From assembly GCA_963840665.1 (NCBI GenBank), contig CAWIZO010000006.1:1029753-1093752 (forward strand): a DNA stretch of 64,000 nt, read 5' to 3'. The first letter of the stretch is position 1. Every line of letters begins with the position of its first letter. The notes beneath the pieces were generated by a model. That model was not told the DNA's origin. It saw only the letters and a program-made list of their open reading frames with translations, and made no database searches. Below, piece after piece: positions 25,520 to 34,670 of the stretch. The translations under genes were made by a program, and so were the position numbers. The stretch comes from DATFTE01 sp963840665 (GTDB taxonomy: Bacteria; Acidobacteriota; Terriglobia; Terriglobales; Acidobacteriaceae).

Positions 25520-28500
25520 ATGAAGATGGAAGAACAGAACGGCAAGCAGCACCGTGAGGAAGTTTGTCCGGGCAAGAAGGACAAGCTCGTCCAGTTGGAT
25601 CTGGAGAGCATTCGCGCGGAGATCGAGGAAAAGAACGCGCCCCAATACTGGCGCAGCCTGGAAGAACTCGCGGGCGATCCGGAATTTCAGGCGAAGATGC
25701 ATCGCGAATTTCCCAAAGGCGCGTCGGAGTGGGTGGATTCGGTTTCGCGCCGCGGTTTCCTCAAGCTGATGAGCGCCTCGCTCGCCATGGCGGGCATGAC
25801 GGCCTGCACCAAGCAGCCGCTCGAGCCCATCGTTCCATACGTGCGACAGCCGGAAGAGTTGATTCCGGGGCGTCCGATGTTCTACGCCACGGCGTTTGAA
25901 TTAGGCGGATACGCCAGCCCTGTGTTGGTCGAGAGTCAGATGTTCCGGCCCACAAAGATTGAAGGAAATGATCAACATCCGGCGAGCATGGGCGGAACCG
26001 ATGTTTTCGCGCAGGCCTCGATCCTGGGGATGTACGATCCTGATCGCTCGCAGACCATCACTTATCTCGGCGAGGTGCGCACCTGGAGCGCATTGCTTGA
26101 TGCGCTGCGCGGGCCCTTGAGCGTGCAAAAAGGATTGGGCGGTGCGGGCATCCGTATTCTGACGCAAACGATTTCTTCGCCGACGCTGGCCGATCAGTTG
26201 CGCGGAGTATTGAAGGTGTATCCGCAGGCCAAGTGGCATGTGTACGAGCCGGCGAATCGGGACAACGTGCTGGAAGGCGCGAAGTTGGCCTTCGGGCAGC
26301 CGGTTGAGACGCGGTATCAGTTGGAAAATGCGGATGTGATTCTGTCGCTCGATGCCGATTTTCTCTACGCAGGGTTTCCCGGCTCGACACGATACATTCG
26401 CGATTTTGCCGCCAAGCGCAATCCAGATGCTGGCAGTATGAACCGCCTGTACGTGGTCGAGAGCACGACGACTTCGACCGGTGGCAGGGCCGATCATCGG
26501 TTGCCTTTGCGGGCGGCCGAGATTGAAGGGTTTACTCGGGCCGTTGCGGCAGCGCTGGGCGTCGGTTCGGGCGGCGATCAATCCAAATTTGCAAGCGTAG
26601 TCGCCGCGGATATGAAGGCGCACGCCGGATCGAGTGTGGTGATCGTTGGCGACCATCAACCGCCTGCGGTACACGCATTGGCGCACGCGATCAATCAGGC
26701 CCTCGGCAATGTTGGCAAGACTGTTGTTTATACCGATCCCGTGGACGCGAATCCGGTGAATCAGGCGGAGTCGCTCAAAGATCTTGTCGCCGACATGCGC
26801 GGCGGCAAAGTGGATTTGCTGGTGATCATGGGCGGAAATCCCGCTTACGATGCGCCTGCTGATTTCGGTTTTGCTGATGCGCTAAAAAATGCAGGCATCC
26901 CTGTTGCGTGTTCATCTCGGTTTGTATGACGACGAGACCGCGCAACTCTGCCAGTGGCACGTGAATGAAACTCACTATCTCGAGTCGTGGGGAGATACTC
27001 GCGCCTATGACGGAACGGTGAGTATTGTTCAACCGCTGATTGCGCCGCTATACAACGGCAAGAGCGCGATCGAGTTGGCGGCCGTTCTCGCGGGGCAAGC
27101 TGAGCCCACGAGTCACGCACTGTTGCAAGCCTACTGGCAGAAGCAACATACAGGCTCCGACTTCGACCTGTTCTGGCGGCGCTCGCTGAATAATGGTTGG
27201 ATCGACGGAACGGCTTTCCAGCCGAAGCAACTGAGCGCGAAAGCGGCGAACATTCCACCATCATCGAGCGCTGCGAGCGGTATCGAACTCAACTTCCGCC
27301 GCGACCCCTCCCTTTACGACGGCCGCTTCGCCAACAACGGATGGCTGCAGGAACTGCCGCGTCCCATGAGCAAGATGACTTGGGACAATCCCGTGCTGAT
27401 CGGTCCGGCGATGGCCGAGCGTCTGCATCTCGCTTCGAAAGATGTGGTCGAACTCGAATACAACGGCAAGAAGACGCAGGCGGCGGTCTGGATTCAGGCC
27501 GGACTTCCTGATAATTCAGTCACGGTCTATCTCGGCTCCGGGCGCACGCGCGCCGGTCGTGCGGGCACGGGCGCGGGATTCGACTTCTATCCCCTCCGCT
27601 ACAGTGCGACGCCATGGCTCACGAACGGAGTGCAGATTCGTCCGACGGGCGGCACCTACATGCTGGCCTGCACGCAAGGCGAGCAGACGATGGACACCGC
27701 AGTGGGTGCGCGGCCGCTGGTGCGCGTGGCGACGATGGATGAATACGCCAAAGAACCCGACTTCGCCAAAGAAGAAGAGCCACCCCACGATCTGACGCTT
27801 TATCCCGACTATCCCTACAAGTCGGAGCCCTACGCCTGGGGCATGACGATTGATCTCAACAAGTGTGTCGGGTGCAATAACTGCATCGTGGCCTGCCAGT
27901 CAGAGAACAACATCCCCATAGTCGGAAAAGAGCAGGTCGGCATTGGCCGTCACATGCACTGGATTCGCGTCGACGCCTATTACGAAGGCGATCGCAACAG
28001 TCCCACGGCGCACTTCCAGCCGGTGCCGTGCCAGCAGTGCGAGAACGCTCCCTGTGAAGTCGTCTGCCCAGTAGGCGCGACGGTACACAGCACGGAGGGC
28101 TTGAACGACATGGTTTACAACCGCTGCGTAGGGACGCGCTATTGCTCGAACAACTGTCCTTATAAAGTGCGGCGGTTCAACTTCCTGCTCTTTCAGGATT
28201 GGGAGACGCCGCAATACAAGATGATGCGCAATCCAGATGTGACCATCCGCAGCCGCGGCGTGATGGAGAAGTGCACCTACTGCGTGCAGCGTATCAACGA
28301 GCATCGCATCGACGCCGAAAAAGCCGATACGAAGATCAAAGACGGCGAGTTGCAGACGGCCTGTCAGCAATCGTGTCCTGCGGATGCCATCGTCTTCGGA
28401 AACATCAACGATCCTGAGAGCCGGGTTTCGAAATTGAAAGCGGGACATCGTAATTACAGTCTGTTGGGCGACTTGAACACTCGTCCCCGAACCACTTATT

Positions 28501-28541
28501 TGGCCGAAATTCGCAATCCGAATCCTGAGTTGGAAGCGTAG
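25520..28541 (+). CDS. actB: Alternative Complex III subunit ActB (molybdopterin-like plus Fe-S), one frameshift
   Basis: Largest ACIII subunit, about 1007 residues after joining. A Tat-type motif SRRGFLKLMSASLAMAGM (residues 76 on) and TACTKQ open the protein; the molybdopterin-oxidoreductase-like domain lacks a visible cofactor-binding cluster, as known for ActB. The C-terminal domain binds the electron-carrying Fe-S clusters: CVGCNNCIVAC, CQQCENAPCEVVCPVGA, CVGTRYCSNNCPYKVRR and CTYCVQRI with CQQSCPADA. The frame breaks near 26885-26915: KNAGIPV continues in the next frame as RVHLGLYDDETAQLC. ATG 25520 is preferred over the TTG at 25517. An assembly indel is the likely cause. Confidence 0.95.
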
Positions 28542-28547
28542 GCGGAA

Positions 28548-29909
28548 ATGAGCGACGAACAACTTAGCGACCGCGCTCCAGTCATCGAGCCGGGGTATAC
28601 GTTCGGCACGGTCACGGACAAGATCAGTTCGATTGTGCTGACGCGCCCCACCTCCAATGGATGGCTGGTGGGCTTTGGCATCGCATTTCTGCTGACGATG
28701 ATGATGCTGTATGCAATCGGCTACCTCTTCATCAAGGGCGTAGGCATCTGGGGCATCACCATTCCGATTGGTTGGGGCTTTGCCATCGTCAACTTCGTCT
28801 GGTGGATCGGTATCGGCCACGCGGGAACGCTGATCTCGGCAATTCTGCTTTTACTTCGGCAATCGTGGCGCAATTCGATCAACCGCTTTGCCGAAGCGAT
28901 GACGCTATTCGCGGTGTCATGCGCGGGCGTCTTTCCCCTGATTCACGTCGGCCGTCCCTGGCTCGCGTATTGGCTATTTCCATATCCCAATACCATGAAC
29001 TATTGGCCGCAGTTCCGCAGCCCGTTGGTATGGGATGTATTTGCGGTTTCGACCTACGCGACTATTTCGCTGGTGTTCTGGTTCATCGGACTGGTGCCTG
29101 ATCTGGCGACCCTGCGCGACCGCTCCGACAATCGGTGGGCCAAGATCATTTATGGAATGCTGGCGCTCGGCTGGCGAGGGTCTGCGCGGCACTGGCATCG
29201 CTACGAGACGGCGTACTTGCTGTTAGCGGGATTGGCGACGCCGCTCGTGCTTTCCGTGCACACGGTCGTCAGCTTCGATTTTGCGGTTGGCATCGTCCCG
29301 GGATGGCATACGACAATTTTCCCGCCCTACTTTGTGGCGGGCGCCATCTACTCGGGCTTCGCGATGGTGTTGATGCTGGCGATTCCGATCCGCAAGTTCT
29401 ACGGCCTCGAAGACTTCATCACTGAGCGGCACTTGCAGAACTCCGCCAAGGTCATGCTCGCGACCGGACTCATCGTGGCTTACGGCTACATCATCGAAGC
29501 GTTTATGGGTTGGTATAGCGGCAACCGTTATGACGCTTTCACACTCTGGAATCGTTTGCACGGGCCGTATGCGTTCTTCTATTACATGCTGCTGGCCTGC
29601 AACATCGTGATCCCGCAGTTGCTATGGATACGCAAATTGCGTACCAGTCCCGTGGCGTTGTTCTTGATCTCCGGCGTGATCCTGGTGGGGATGTGGCTCG
29701 AGCGGTTCATTATCGTCGTGGTCAGCCTGCAGCGTGACTTCCTGAACTCGTCGTGGGGGATGTACTACCCGACGCGTTGGGACTGGATGACCTACATCGG
29801 AACCATCGGCATGTTCCTGGCGGCGATGTTCCTGTTCGTCCGCATCCTGCCCATGATTTCGATTTTTGAAATGCGCACCCTCCTGCCCGAGGCGGAGGTG
29901 AAGGAATGA
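28548..29909 (+). CDS. actC: Alternative Complex III subunit ActC (NrfD-like quinol-binding membrane subunit)
   Basis: A 453-residue integral membrane protein of the NrfD/PsrC family with about ten helices (e.g. VGFGIAFLLTMMMLYAIGYL, WWIGIGHAGTLISAILLLL). It houses the quinol-oxidation site of ACIII together with ActF. Characteristic stretches are FPLIHVGRPWLAYWLFPYPN, HTVVSFDFAVGIVPGWHTT and FLNSSWGMYYPTRWDW. It follows actB by 6 nt, with GGCGGA before the ATG, and overlaps actD by 4 nt. Confidence 0.96.
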   Translation: MSDEQLSDRAPVIEPGYTFGTVTDKISSIVLTRPTSNGWLVGFGIAFLLTMMMLYAIGYLFIKGVGIWGITIPIGWGFAIVNFVWWIGIGHAGTLISAILLLLRQSWRNSINRFAEAMTLFAVSCAGVFPLIHVGRPWLAYWLFPYPNTMNYWPQFRSPLVWDVFAVSTYATISLVFWFIGLVPDLATLRDRSDNRWAKIIYGMLALGWRGSARHWHRYETAYLLLAGLATPLVLSVHTVVSFDFAVGIVPGWHTTIFPPYFVAGAIYSGFAMVLMLAIPIRKFYGLEDFITERHLQNSAKVMLATGLIVAYGYIIEAFMGWYSGNRYDAFTLWNRLHGPYAFFYYMLLACNIVIPQLLWIRKLRTSPVALFLISGVILVGMWLERFIIVVVSLQRDFLNSSWGMYYPTRWDWMTYIGTIGMFLAAMFLFVRILPMISIFEMRTLLPEAEVKE

Positions 29910-30442
29910 AACATACTCCGATTTGCGGGATGATGGCGGAGTTCGATTCCGCGCAGCGCTTGGTGGACGCGGCCCATCACACTCATCAAGCGGGATATCA
30001 GAAGATCGATGCCTACAGTCCGTTTCCGATTGAAGGCTTGGCGGAGGCTATTGGCTTCACCAAGAATCGCGTGCCGCTGGTGGTATTGATCGGCGGATTG
30101 ATCGGCGGACTGACGGGATATCTCATGCAGTACTGGATTGCGACGGTGAGCTATCCCGTGAATGTGGGCGGGAAACCCTATCACTCATGGCCGTCGTTCA
30201 TCGTCGTAACCTTTGAGATGACGATTCTGTTCGCGGGATTGTCGGCTGTGTTCGGCATGTTGGCGCTGAATGGGTTGCCGATGCCTTATCACCCGGTGTT
30301 CAACGTCCCACGCTTTTCGTCTGCAACCAAAGACCGGTTCTTCCTGATCGTGTTTTCTTCCGATCCAAAGTATGACCCGGAGCAGACGCGGCGTTTTCTG
30401 GAGAGTCAGGGCGGACGATTTGTTTCGGAGGTGCCGAGCTAG
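29906..30442 (+). CDS. actD: Alternative Complex III subunit ActD (DUF3341)
   Basis: A 178-residue membrane subunit of the DUF3341 family. The cytoplasmic start ICGMMAEFDSAQRLVDAAH is followed by two transmembrane helices separated by YPVNVGGKPYHSWPSF, and a cytoplasmic end with FFLIVFSSDPKYDPEQTR. Overlaps actC (ATGA), so the two are translationally coupled, with GGAGGTGAAGGA as Shine-Dalgarno region. Structural role in ACIII; no cofactor. Confidence 0.94.
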   Translation: MKHTPICGMMAEFDSAQRLVDAAHHTHQAGYQKIDAYSPFPIEGLAEAIGFTKNRVPLVVLIGGLIGGLTGYLMQYWIATVSYPVNVGGKPYHSWPSFIVVTFEMTILFAGLSAVFGMLALNGLPMPYHPVFNVPRFSSATKDRFFLIVFSSDPKYDPEQTRRFLESQGGRFVSEVPS

Positions 30443-30444
30443 GT

Positions 30445-31104
30445 ATGGCGAGACTCCGAAAATTCTCGTCGTTGGGACTGCTCGCGGTGCTCGCTCTCGC
30501 CGGTTGCCGGCAGGATATGCACGACCAGCCTCGTTTCAAGCCGCTGGCGATGAGCGATTTCTACAGCGACCTGCGCTCGGCCAGGCCTCCAGTGGAAGGG
30601 ACAGTTGCGCGCGGCGAGTTGCATGAAGATGCATATTTCTATACCGGAAAGGTTGGCAATAATCCCGGCGACTACATGCCGTTCCCAGTTACGAAAGATG
30701 TCCTCGCGCGCGGAGAGCAGCGCTTCAATATTTACTGCGCCCCGTGCCACTCGCGGTTGGGAGATGGCAACGGGATGATCGTGCAGCGCGGTTTCAAGCA
30801 GCCGCCGTCGTATCACATCGAGCGGTTGGAGAAAGCGCCGCTGGGATATTTCTTCGACGTGATGACTAACGGATTTGGAGCCATGCCCGCGTACGCTGCT
30901 CAAATTCCCGAGCGCGACCGCTGGAGCATCGTGGCATACATTCGCGCGCTCCAATTGAGCCAGCATGCGACTTCGGCCGATGTTCCCGCCGGACAGAAAG
31001 TGCCTTCTGAGCCGCCGGATTTCCGCGGTATCTCAGGGTCGGGTGCGACCGCACCCGAAGTCGTGACCACTCCGCAGGCCAACGAAGGAGAGCAACCGAA
31101 ATGA
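30445..31104 (+). CDS. actE: Alternative Complex III subunit ActE, cytochrome c lipoprotein
   Basis: A 219-residue monoheme cytochrome c lipoprotein. The signal peptide ends in the lipobox LALAGC, so it is probably acylated and held at the membrane outer face. The heme site is CAPCH, with the sixth ligand probably Met in NGFGAMPAYAAQI. It carries electrons from ActB/A towards the oxidase. Starts 2 nt after actD and overlaps actF by 4 nt. Confidence 0.95.
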   Translation: MARLRKFSSLGLLAVLALAGCRQDMHDQPRFKPLAMSDFYSDLRSARPPVEGTVARGELHEDAYFYTGKVGNNPGDYMPFPVTKDVLARGEQRFNIYCAPCHSRLGDGNGMIVQRGFKQPPSYHIERLEKAPLGYFFDVMTNGFGAMPAYAAQIPERDRWSIVAYIRALQLSQHATSADVPAGQKVPSEPPDFRGISGSGATAPEVVTTPQANEGEQPK

Positions 31105-32300
31105 GCACGGCGTCCCACAATCTCGATTTGATGGCGCCGCCGGTCACCAAGACCATCCAGCAGCGTTCGCTGATCATTGGGGCGATTTTTTCGGTGGGCG
31201 TCGCCATCGGCGCATTCCTTCAGCCCGACGTTTTCATTCGCGGGTACTTGGTTAGCTACATGGCATGGCTCGGCGTCACGCTGGGATCGATGGCGATCCT
31301 CATGCTCCGCCACATGACCGGCGGTGGCTGGGGAATGGTAATCCGCCGCATCATGGGCGCGGCCATGCGCTGCATCTGGCTCATGGGAATTCTGTTTCTC
31401 CCCATCGGCTTCATGATGCCCCGCCTTTACATGTGGGCGCGGCCACTCGATCAGATTCAAGACAAGCATCTCCGTGAACACCTTGAGCAGATCACGCAGA
31501 CGTATTTGACGCCGAGCGGCTTCTGGATTCGCGCGGCGATTTACTTTGCCATCTGGTTCTTTCTGATTTTCTTTCTAACCAAGTGGTCTGCCGAGCAGGA
31601 TCAACCGCCAGTGCGCGACACCAGCGCGAAATTCAAAGTCCTCGCCGGGCCGGGGCTGATTCTTTACGGATTCACGATTTCCTTCGCGGCCATCGATTGG
31701 GTCATGTCGATTGATCCCAGCTGGATCTCGACGATTTATGGCTTGCTGTTTCTCGCGGGCCAAGGTCTTTCGGCGATGTGCTTCGCCGTCGTCATTGAGC
31801 GCATGCTGTTCCGCTACAAGCCGATGTCTGAGTTGCTGAAGCCCGACTTCGTCCACGATCACGGCAAGCTCATGCTGACCTTCATTATGGTCTGGGCCTA
31901 TTTTTCGTTCTCGCAGTGGCTCATCATCTGGGCCGGCAACCTGCCGGAAGAAATCACCTGGTACATGAAACGGTTGCACGGAGGCTGGGCAGGCGTGGGG
32001 CTGTTCCTGGTCGTCTTCCACTTTGCAGTGCCGTTCGTATTATTGCTTTCGCGTCCTTTCAAGCGCGACGTGACGCGCCTGGTATGGCTCGCGGTCTGGC
32101 TGATGCTGATGCGCTGGCTCGACATTCTTTGGCACATTGAGCCGCAGTTCTCCTCCACGTTCACGATTACGTGGGCTGACGTTGCGATTCCGATCGCGAT
32201 GGGCGGCCTGTGGATGGCGTTCTTCTTCCGCAATTTGAATTCAATGCCGCTGCTGCCGGCTTACGACTTGTACGCGAAGGAAGTTCTGGAACATGAGTAA
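31101..32300 (+). CDS. actF: Alternative Complex III subunit ActF
   Basis: A 399-residue membrane protein homologous to ActC/NrfD-type subunits with about ten helices (e.g. LIIGAIFSVGVAIGAFLQPD, GPGLILYGFTISFAAIDWVM). Landmarks are IDPSWISTIYGLLFLAGQGL, VWAYFSFSQWLIIWAGNLPE and WLDILWHIEPQFS. Overlaps actE (ATGA) and the next small gene by 8 nt, consistent with tight stoichiometric expression of the complex. Confidence 0.95.
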   Translation: MSTASHNLDLMAPPVTKTIQQRSLIIGAIFSVGVAIGAFLQPDVFIRGYLVSYMAWLGVTLGSMAILMLRHMTGGGWGMVIRRIMGAAMRCIWLMGILFLPIGFMMPRLYMWARPLDQIQDKHLREHLEQITQTYLTPSGFWIRAAIYFAIWFFLIFFLTKWSAEQDQPPVRDTSAKFKVLAGPGLILYGFTISFAAIDWVMSIDPSWISTIYGLLFLAGQGLSAMCFAVVIERMLFRYKPMSELLKPDFVHDHGKLMLTFIMVWAYFSFSQWLIIWAGNLPEEITWYMKRLHGGWAGVGLFLVVFHFAVPFVLLLSRPFKRDVTRLVWLAVWLMLMRWLDILWHIEPQFSSTFTITWADVAIPIAMGGLWMAFFFRNLNSMPLLPAYDLYAKEVLEHE

Positions 32301-32790
32301 CGAAGCCATTCGACACGGACACTCCGGTGGCCCGGAATTCGAACAGGAGGACATGAAGCCGAAAGCTGTGTATGGCTTTCTGGTGGTGTTGGTTGTCCTC
32401 TGCGTGGGCGCGTACTTCGTCATCGATGGCTTCTACCACTACATGGATTCCTATGCCCGCAAGCACCAACCGCCCATGAACCCGCTGGTCACAGCGACGA
32501 CCAGTGACACGCGCGTGGTGACCCCGGCGGAAATACAAAGCTTTCCCCAGCCGCGCCTCGAGAAGGATGAGCGGAACGAGATATACGACTTTCGGTTGCA
32601 GGAAGAACAGAAGCTCCACAGCTACGGATGGATCGATCAAAATGCCGGGGTGGTGCGGATTCCCATCGATCGCGCAATGGAGTTGATTATCCAACGTGGA
32701 TTGCCAACCACTCCGCAAGCAGGAACGGTTCCACCATCGCCCGTGAATATGGCCAGAAAAGCCGCGGCGTCGGCGGGAAAGAAGAAGTAA
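32293..32790 (+). CDS. small single-span membrane protein of the act operon
   Basis: A 165-residue protein with one transmembrane helix (VYGFLVVLVVLCVGAYFVID) after a short His/Gly-rich N-terminus, and a periplasmic part ending in a basic Lys tail. The stretch SYGWIDQNAGVVRIPIDRAMELI is conserved in comparable proteins that sit between ActF and SCO genes in other ACIII clusters (from memory; not checked). Probably an assembly factor or accessory subunit. Overlaps actF by 8 nt. Confidence 0.8.
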   Translation: MSNEAIRHGHSGGPEFEQEDMKPKAVYGFLVVLVVLCVGAYFVIDGFYHYMDSYARKHQPPMNPLVTATTSDTRVVTPAEIQSFPQPRLEKDERNEIYDFRLQEEQKLHSYGWIDQNAGVVRIPIDRAMELIIQRGLPTTPQAGTVPPSPVNMARKAAASAGKKK

Positions 32791-32799
32791 GGAATCGCA

Positions 32800-33669
32800 G
32801 TGAGAAGGCAAAATCACAATCCGAAGTGGATGTTGGGCCTCATGCTCACTCTCGCGTTGACGACGGCTGCCTGGGGACAAGGCATGACCAAAGGCATCCT
32901 GTCACCGCCCGCAAACGTCCGCCCGCCGGGCTTGAAGAATGTCGGCATCGAGCAGCATCTGGAAGAGCAGATTCCTCCGGATCTCACCTTTCGCGACGAA
33001 GCTGGGAAGACGGTGCGCATCGGCGAGTACTTCGGCCAGAAGCCGATGATCTTGAACCTGGTCTATTACCAGTGCCCGATGCTGTGCAGTGAAGTTTTGA
33101 GCGGTCTGGAGAGTGCGCTGCGGGTGTTGAAGTTCGATGTAGGCAAAGACTTCGACGTCCTGACGGTCAGCTTCGATCCTAAGGAAACGCCCGAGATCGC
33201 CGCCAAGTCCAAAGCAGAATACTTGAAGCGATACAAGCGCCCTGGCGCCGAAGCCGGATGGCATTTTCTCACCGGGCCGCAGGAATCGATCGAGGCGCTG
33301 ACCAAGGCTGCGGGATTTCAGTTTCAATACGACCCGAAGACGGGACAGTTCGCGCACACCACAGCGATCATGGTGCTGACGCCGCAAGGCAAGATCGCCC
33401 AATACTATTTCGGCGTCGAATACGCTCCGAAGGATTTGCGGTTGGGACTGGTGCAGGCGTCGTCAGGGACGATCGGGACGGTGGTCGACGAAGTTCTGCT
33501 GTACTGCTATCACTACGATCCAACGACCGGGAAATACGGGGCGATTATCAGCAGGATTCTGCAGCTCTCGGCGGCTGCAACCATTTTGATTCTGGGCGGG
33601 CTGCTCTTGATCTTGTTCCGTCGCGGACCGGCGCATCCCAAGCTCGAAGGAGCCCATAGAACGACATAG
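32800..33669 (+). CDS. SCO1/SenC copper chaperone for cytochrome oxidase
   Basis: A 289-residue membrane-associated thioredoxin-fold protein that delivers copper to the CuA site of CoxB. After a signal sequence (GLMLTLALTTAAWG), the copper-binding CxxxC is YYQCPMLCSEVL, with the distal His in GQFAHTTAIMVL. An additional C-terminal helix (AATILILGGLLLILF) anchors it. GTG start with AAGGA 6 nt upstream. Position between act genes and coxB matches its job. Confidence 0.94.
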   Translation: MRRQNHNPKWMLGLMLTLALTTAAWGQGMTKGILSPPANVRPPGLKNVGIEQHLEEQIPPDLTFRDEAGKTVRIGEYFGQKPMILNLVYYQCPMLCSEVLSGLESALRVLKFDVGKDFDVLTVSFDPKETPEIAAKSKAEYLKRYKRPGAEAGWHFLTGPQESIEALTKAAGFQFQYDPKTGQFAHTTAIMVLTPQGKIAQYYFGVEYAPKDLRLGLVQASSGTIGTVVDEVLLYCYHYDPTTGKYGAIISRILQLSAAATILILGGLLLILFRRGPAHPKLEGAHRTT

Positions 33670-33671
33670 TT

Positions 33672-34658
33672 ATGTACGAAACTTTTCCACTTTGGCCGGC
33701 GAAGGCCTCGACGATGGCGGGAAACGTCGACGCGCTCTTTGTGTTCCTGGTGCTGTTGTCCACCTTAGTGAGCGTGGCGATTTTCACCATGATCTTGATT
33801 TTCGCGGTCAGGTTCCGCAAGCGGCGCGGGGTTCCGGCCGAGCAGATCGAAGGTTCGACTCCGCTAGAGTTGACGTGGTCGATCGTGCCCCTCGGAATTT
33901 TCATGGTGATCTTCCTGTGGGGCGCGATCATTTACTTTCAGGAGCGGACGCCTCCACAGGGAGCCACCGAGGTCTACGTGGTCGCCAAGCAGTGGATGTG
34001 GAAGCTGCAACACCAGGAAGGCCAGCGCGAGATCAATGAGCTACACATCCCGGTGGGACAAGACGTCAAGATGATCATGACGTCGCAGGATGTGATTCAC
34101 AGCTTTTACGTGCCAGCATTCCGCATCAAGCAAGACGTTCTGCCGGGTCGCTATACGACGGCCTGGTTCCATGCCACCAAGCCTGGAACCTATCACCTGT
34201 TCTGTGCGGAATATTGTGGCACGCAGCACTCGGGAATGATCGGACAAGTGGTGGTGATGGAGCCTGCGCAGTACGAGTCGTGGCTCAGCGGCGGCGGAGC
34301 CAGTGGCTCGCTTGCAGACAACGGGCAAGCGTTATTTCAGCAGCTGGGCTGCTCCACCTGTCACCGCTCCGATACGCAAGGACGCGGCCCCAACCTGGTG
34401 GGCGTCTATGGGAAACCGGTGCAACTGGAAGACGGGCGCACGGTGATGGCGGACGAGAATTACGTTCGCGAATCGATCTTGTCTCCGGCGGCGAAGATCG
34501 TGGCGGGATTTAAGCCCATCATGCCGACTTTTCAGGGAATTGTGAGTGAAGATCAGGTAAACGCGCTGGTGGCGTATATCAAGTCGCTGAGCCAGCCGCC
34601 AACGGGAGCCGCGGGAACTCCCAGCCTGAAGCCAGCAGGCGCAGAACCGCAGAAATAA
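33672..34658 (+). CDS. coxB: cytochrome c oxidase subunit II with fused cytochrome c (caa3 type)
   Basis: A 328-residue subunit II: two N-terminal helices, then a cupredoxin domain with the complete CuA site CAEYCGTQHSGM plus the upstream His of DVIHSFYVPAFRIKQDVLPG. A C-terminal cytochrome c domain follows, with heme site CSTCH and GPNLVGVYGK. The fusion defines a caa3-type oxidase, which accepts electrons directly from ACIII or a small cytochrome. Starts 2 nt after the SCO stop codon. Confidence 0.97.
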   Translation: MYETFPLWPAKASTMAGNVDALFVFLVLLSTLVSVAIFTMILIFAVRFRKRRGVPAEQIEGSTPLELTWSIVPLGIFMVIFLWGAIIYFQERTPPQGATEVYVVAKQWMWKLQHQEGQREINELHIPVGQDVKMIMTSQDVIHSFYVPAFRIKQDVLPGRYTTAWFHATKPGTYHLFCAEYCGTQHSGMIGQVVVMEPAQYESWLSGGGASGSLADNGQALFQQLGCSTCHRSDTQGRGPNLVGVYGKPVQLEDGRTVMADENYVRESILSPAAKIVAGFKPIMPTFQGIVSEDQVNALVAYIKSLSQPPTGAAGTPSLKPAGAEPQK

Positions 34659-34670
34659 GGGTTAATTCGA

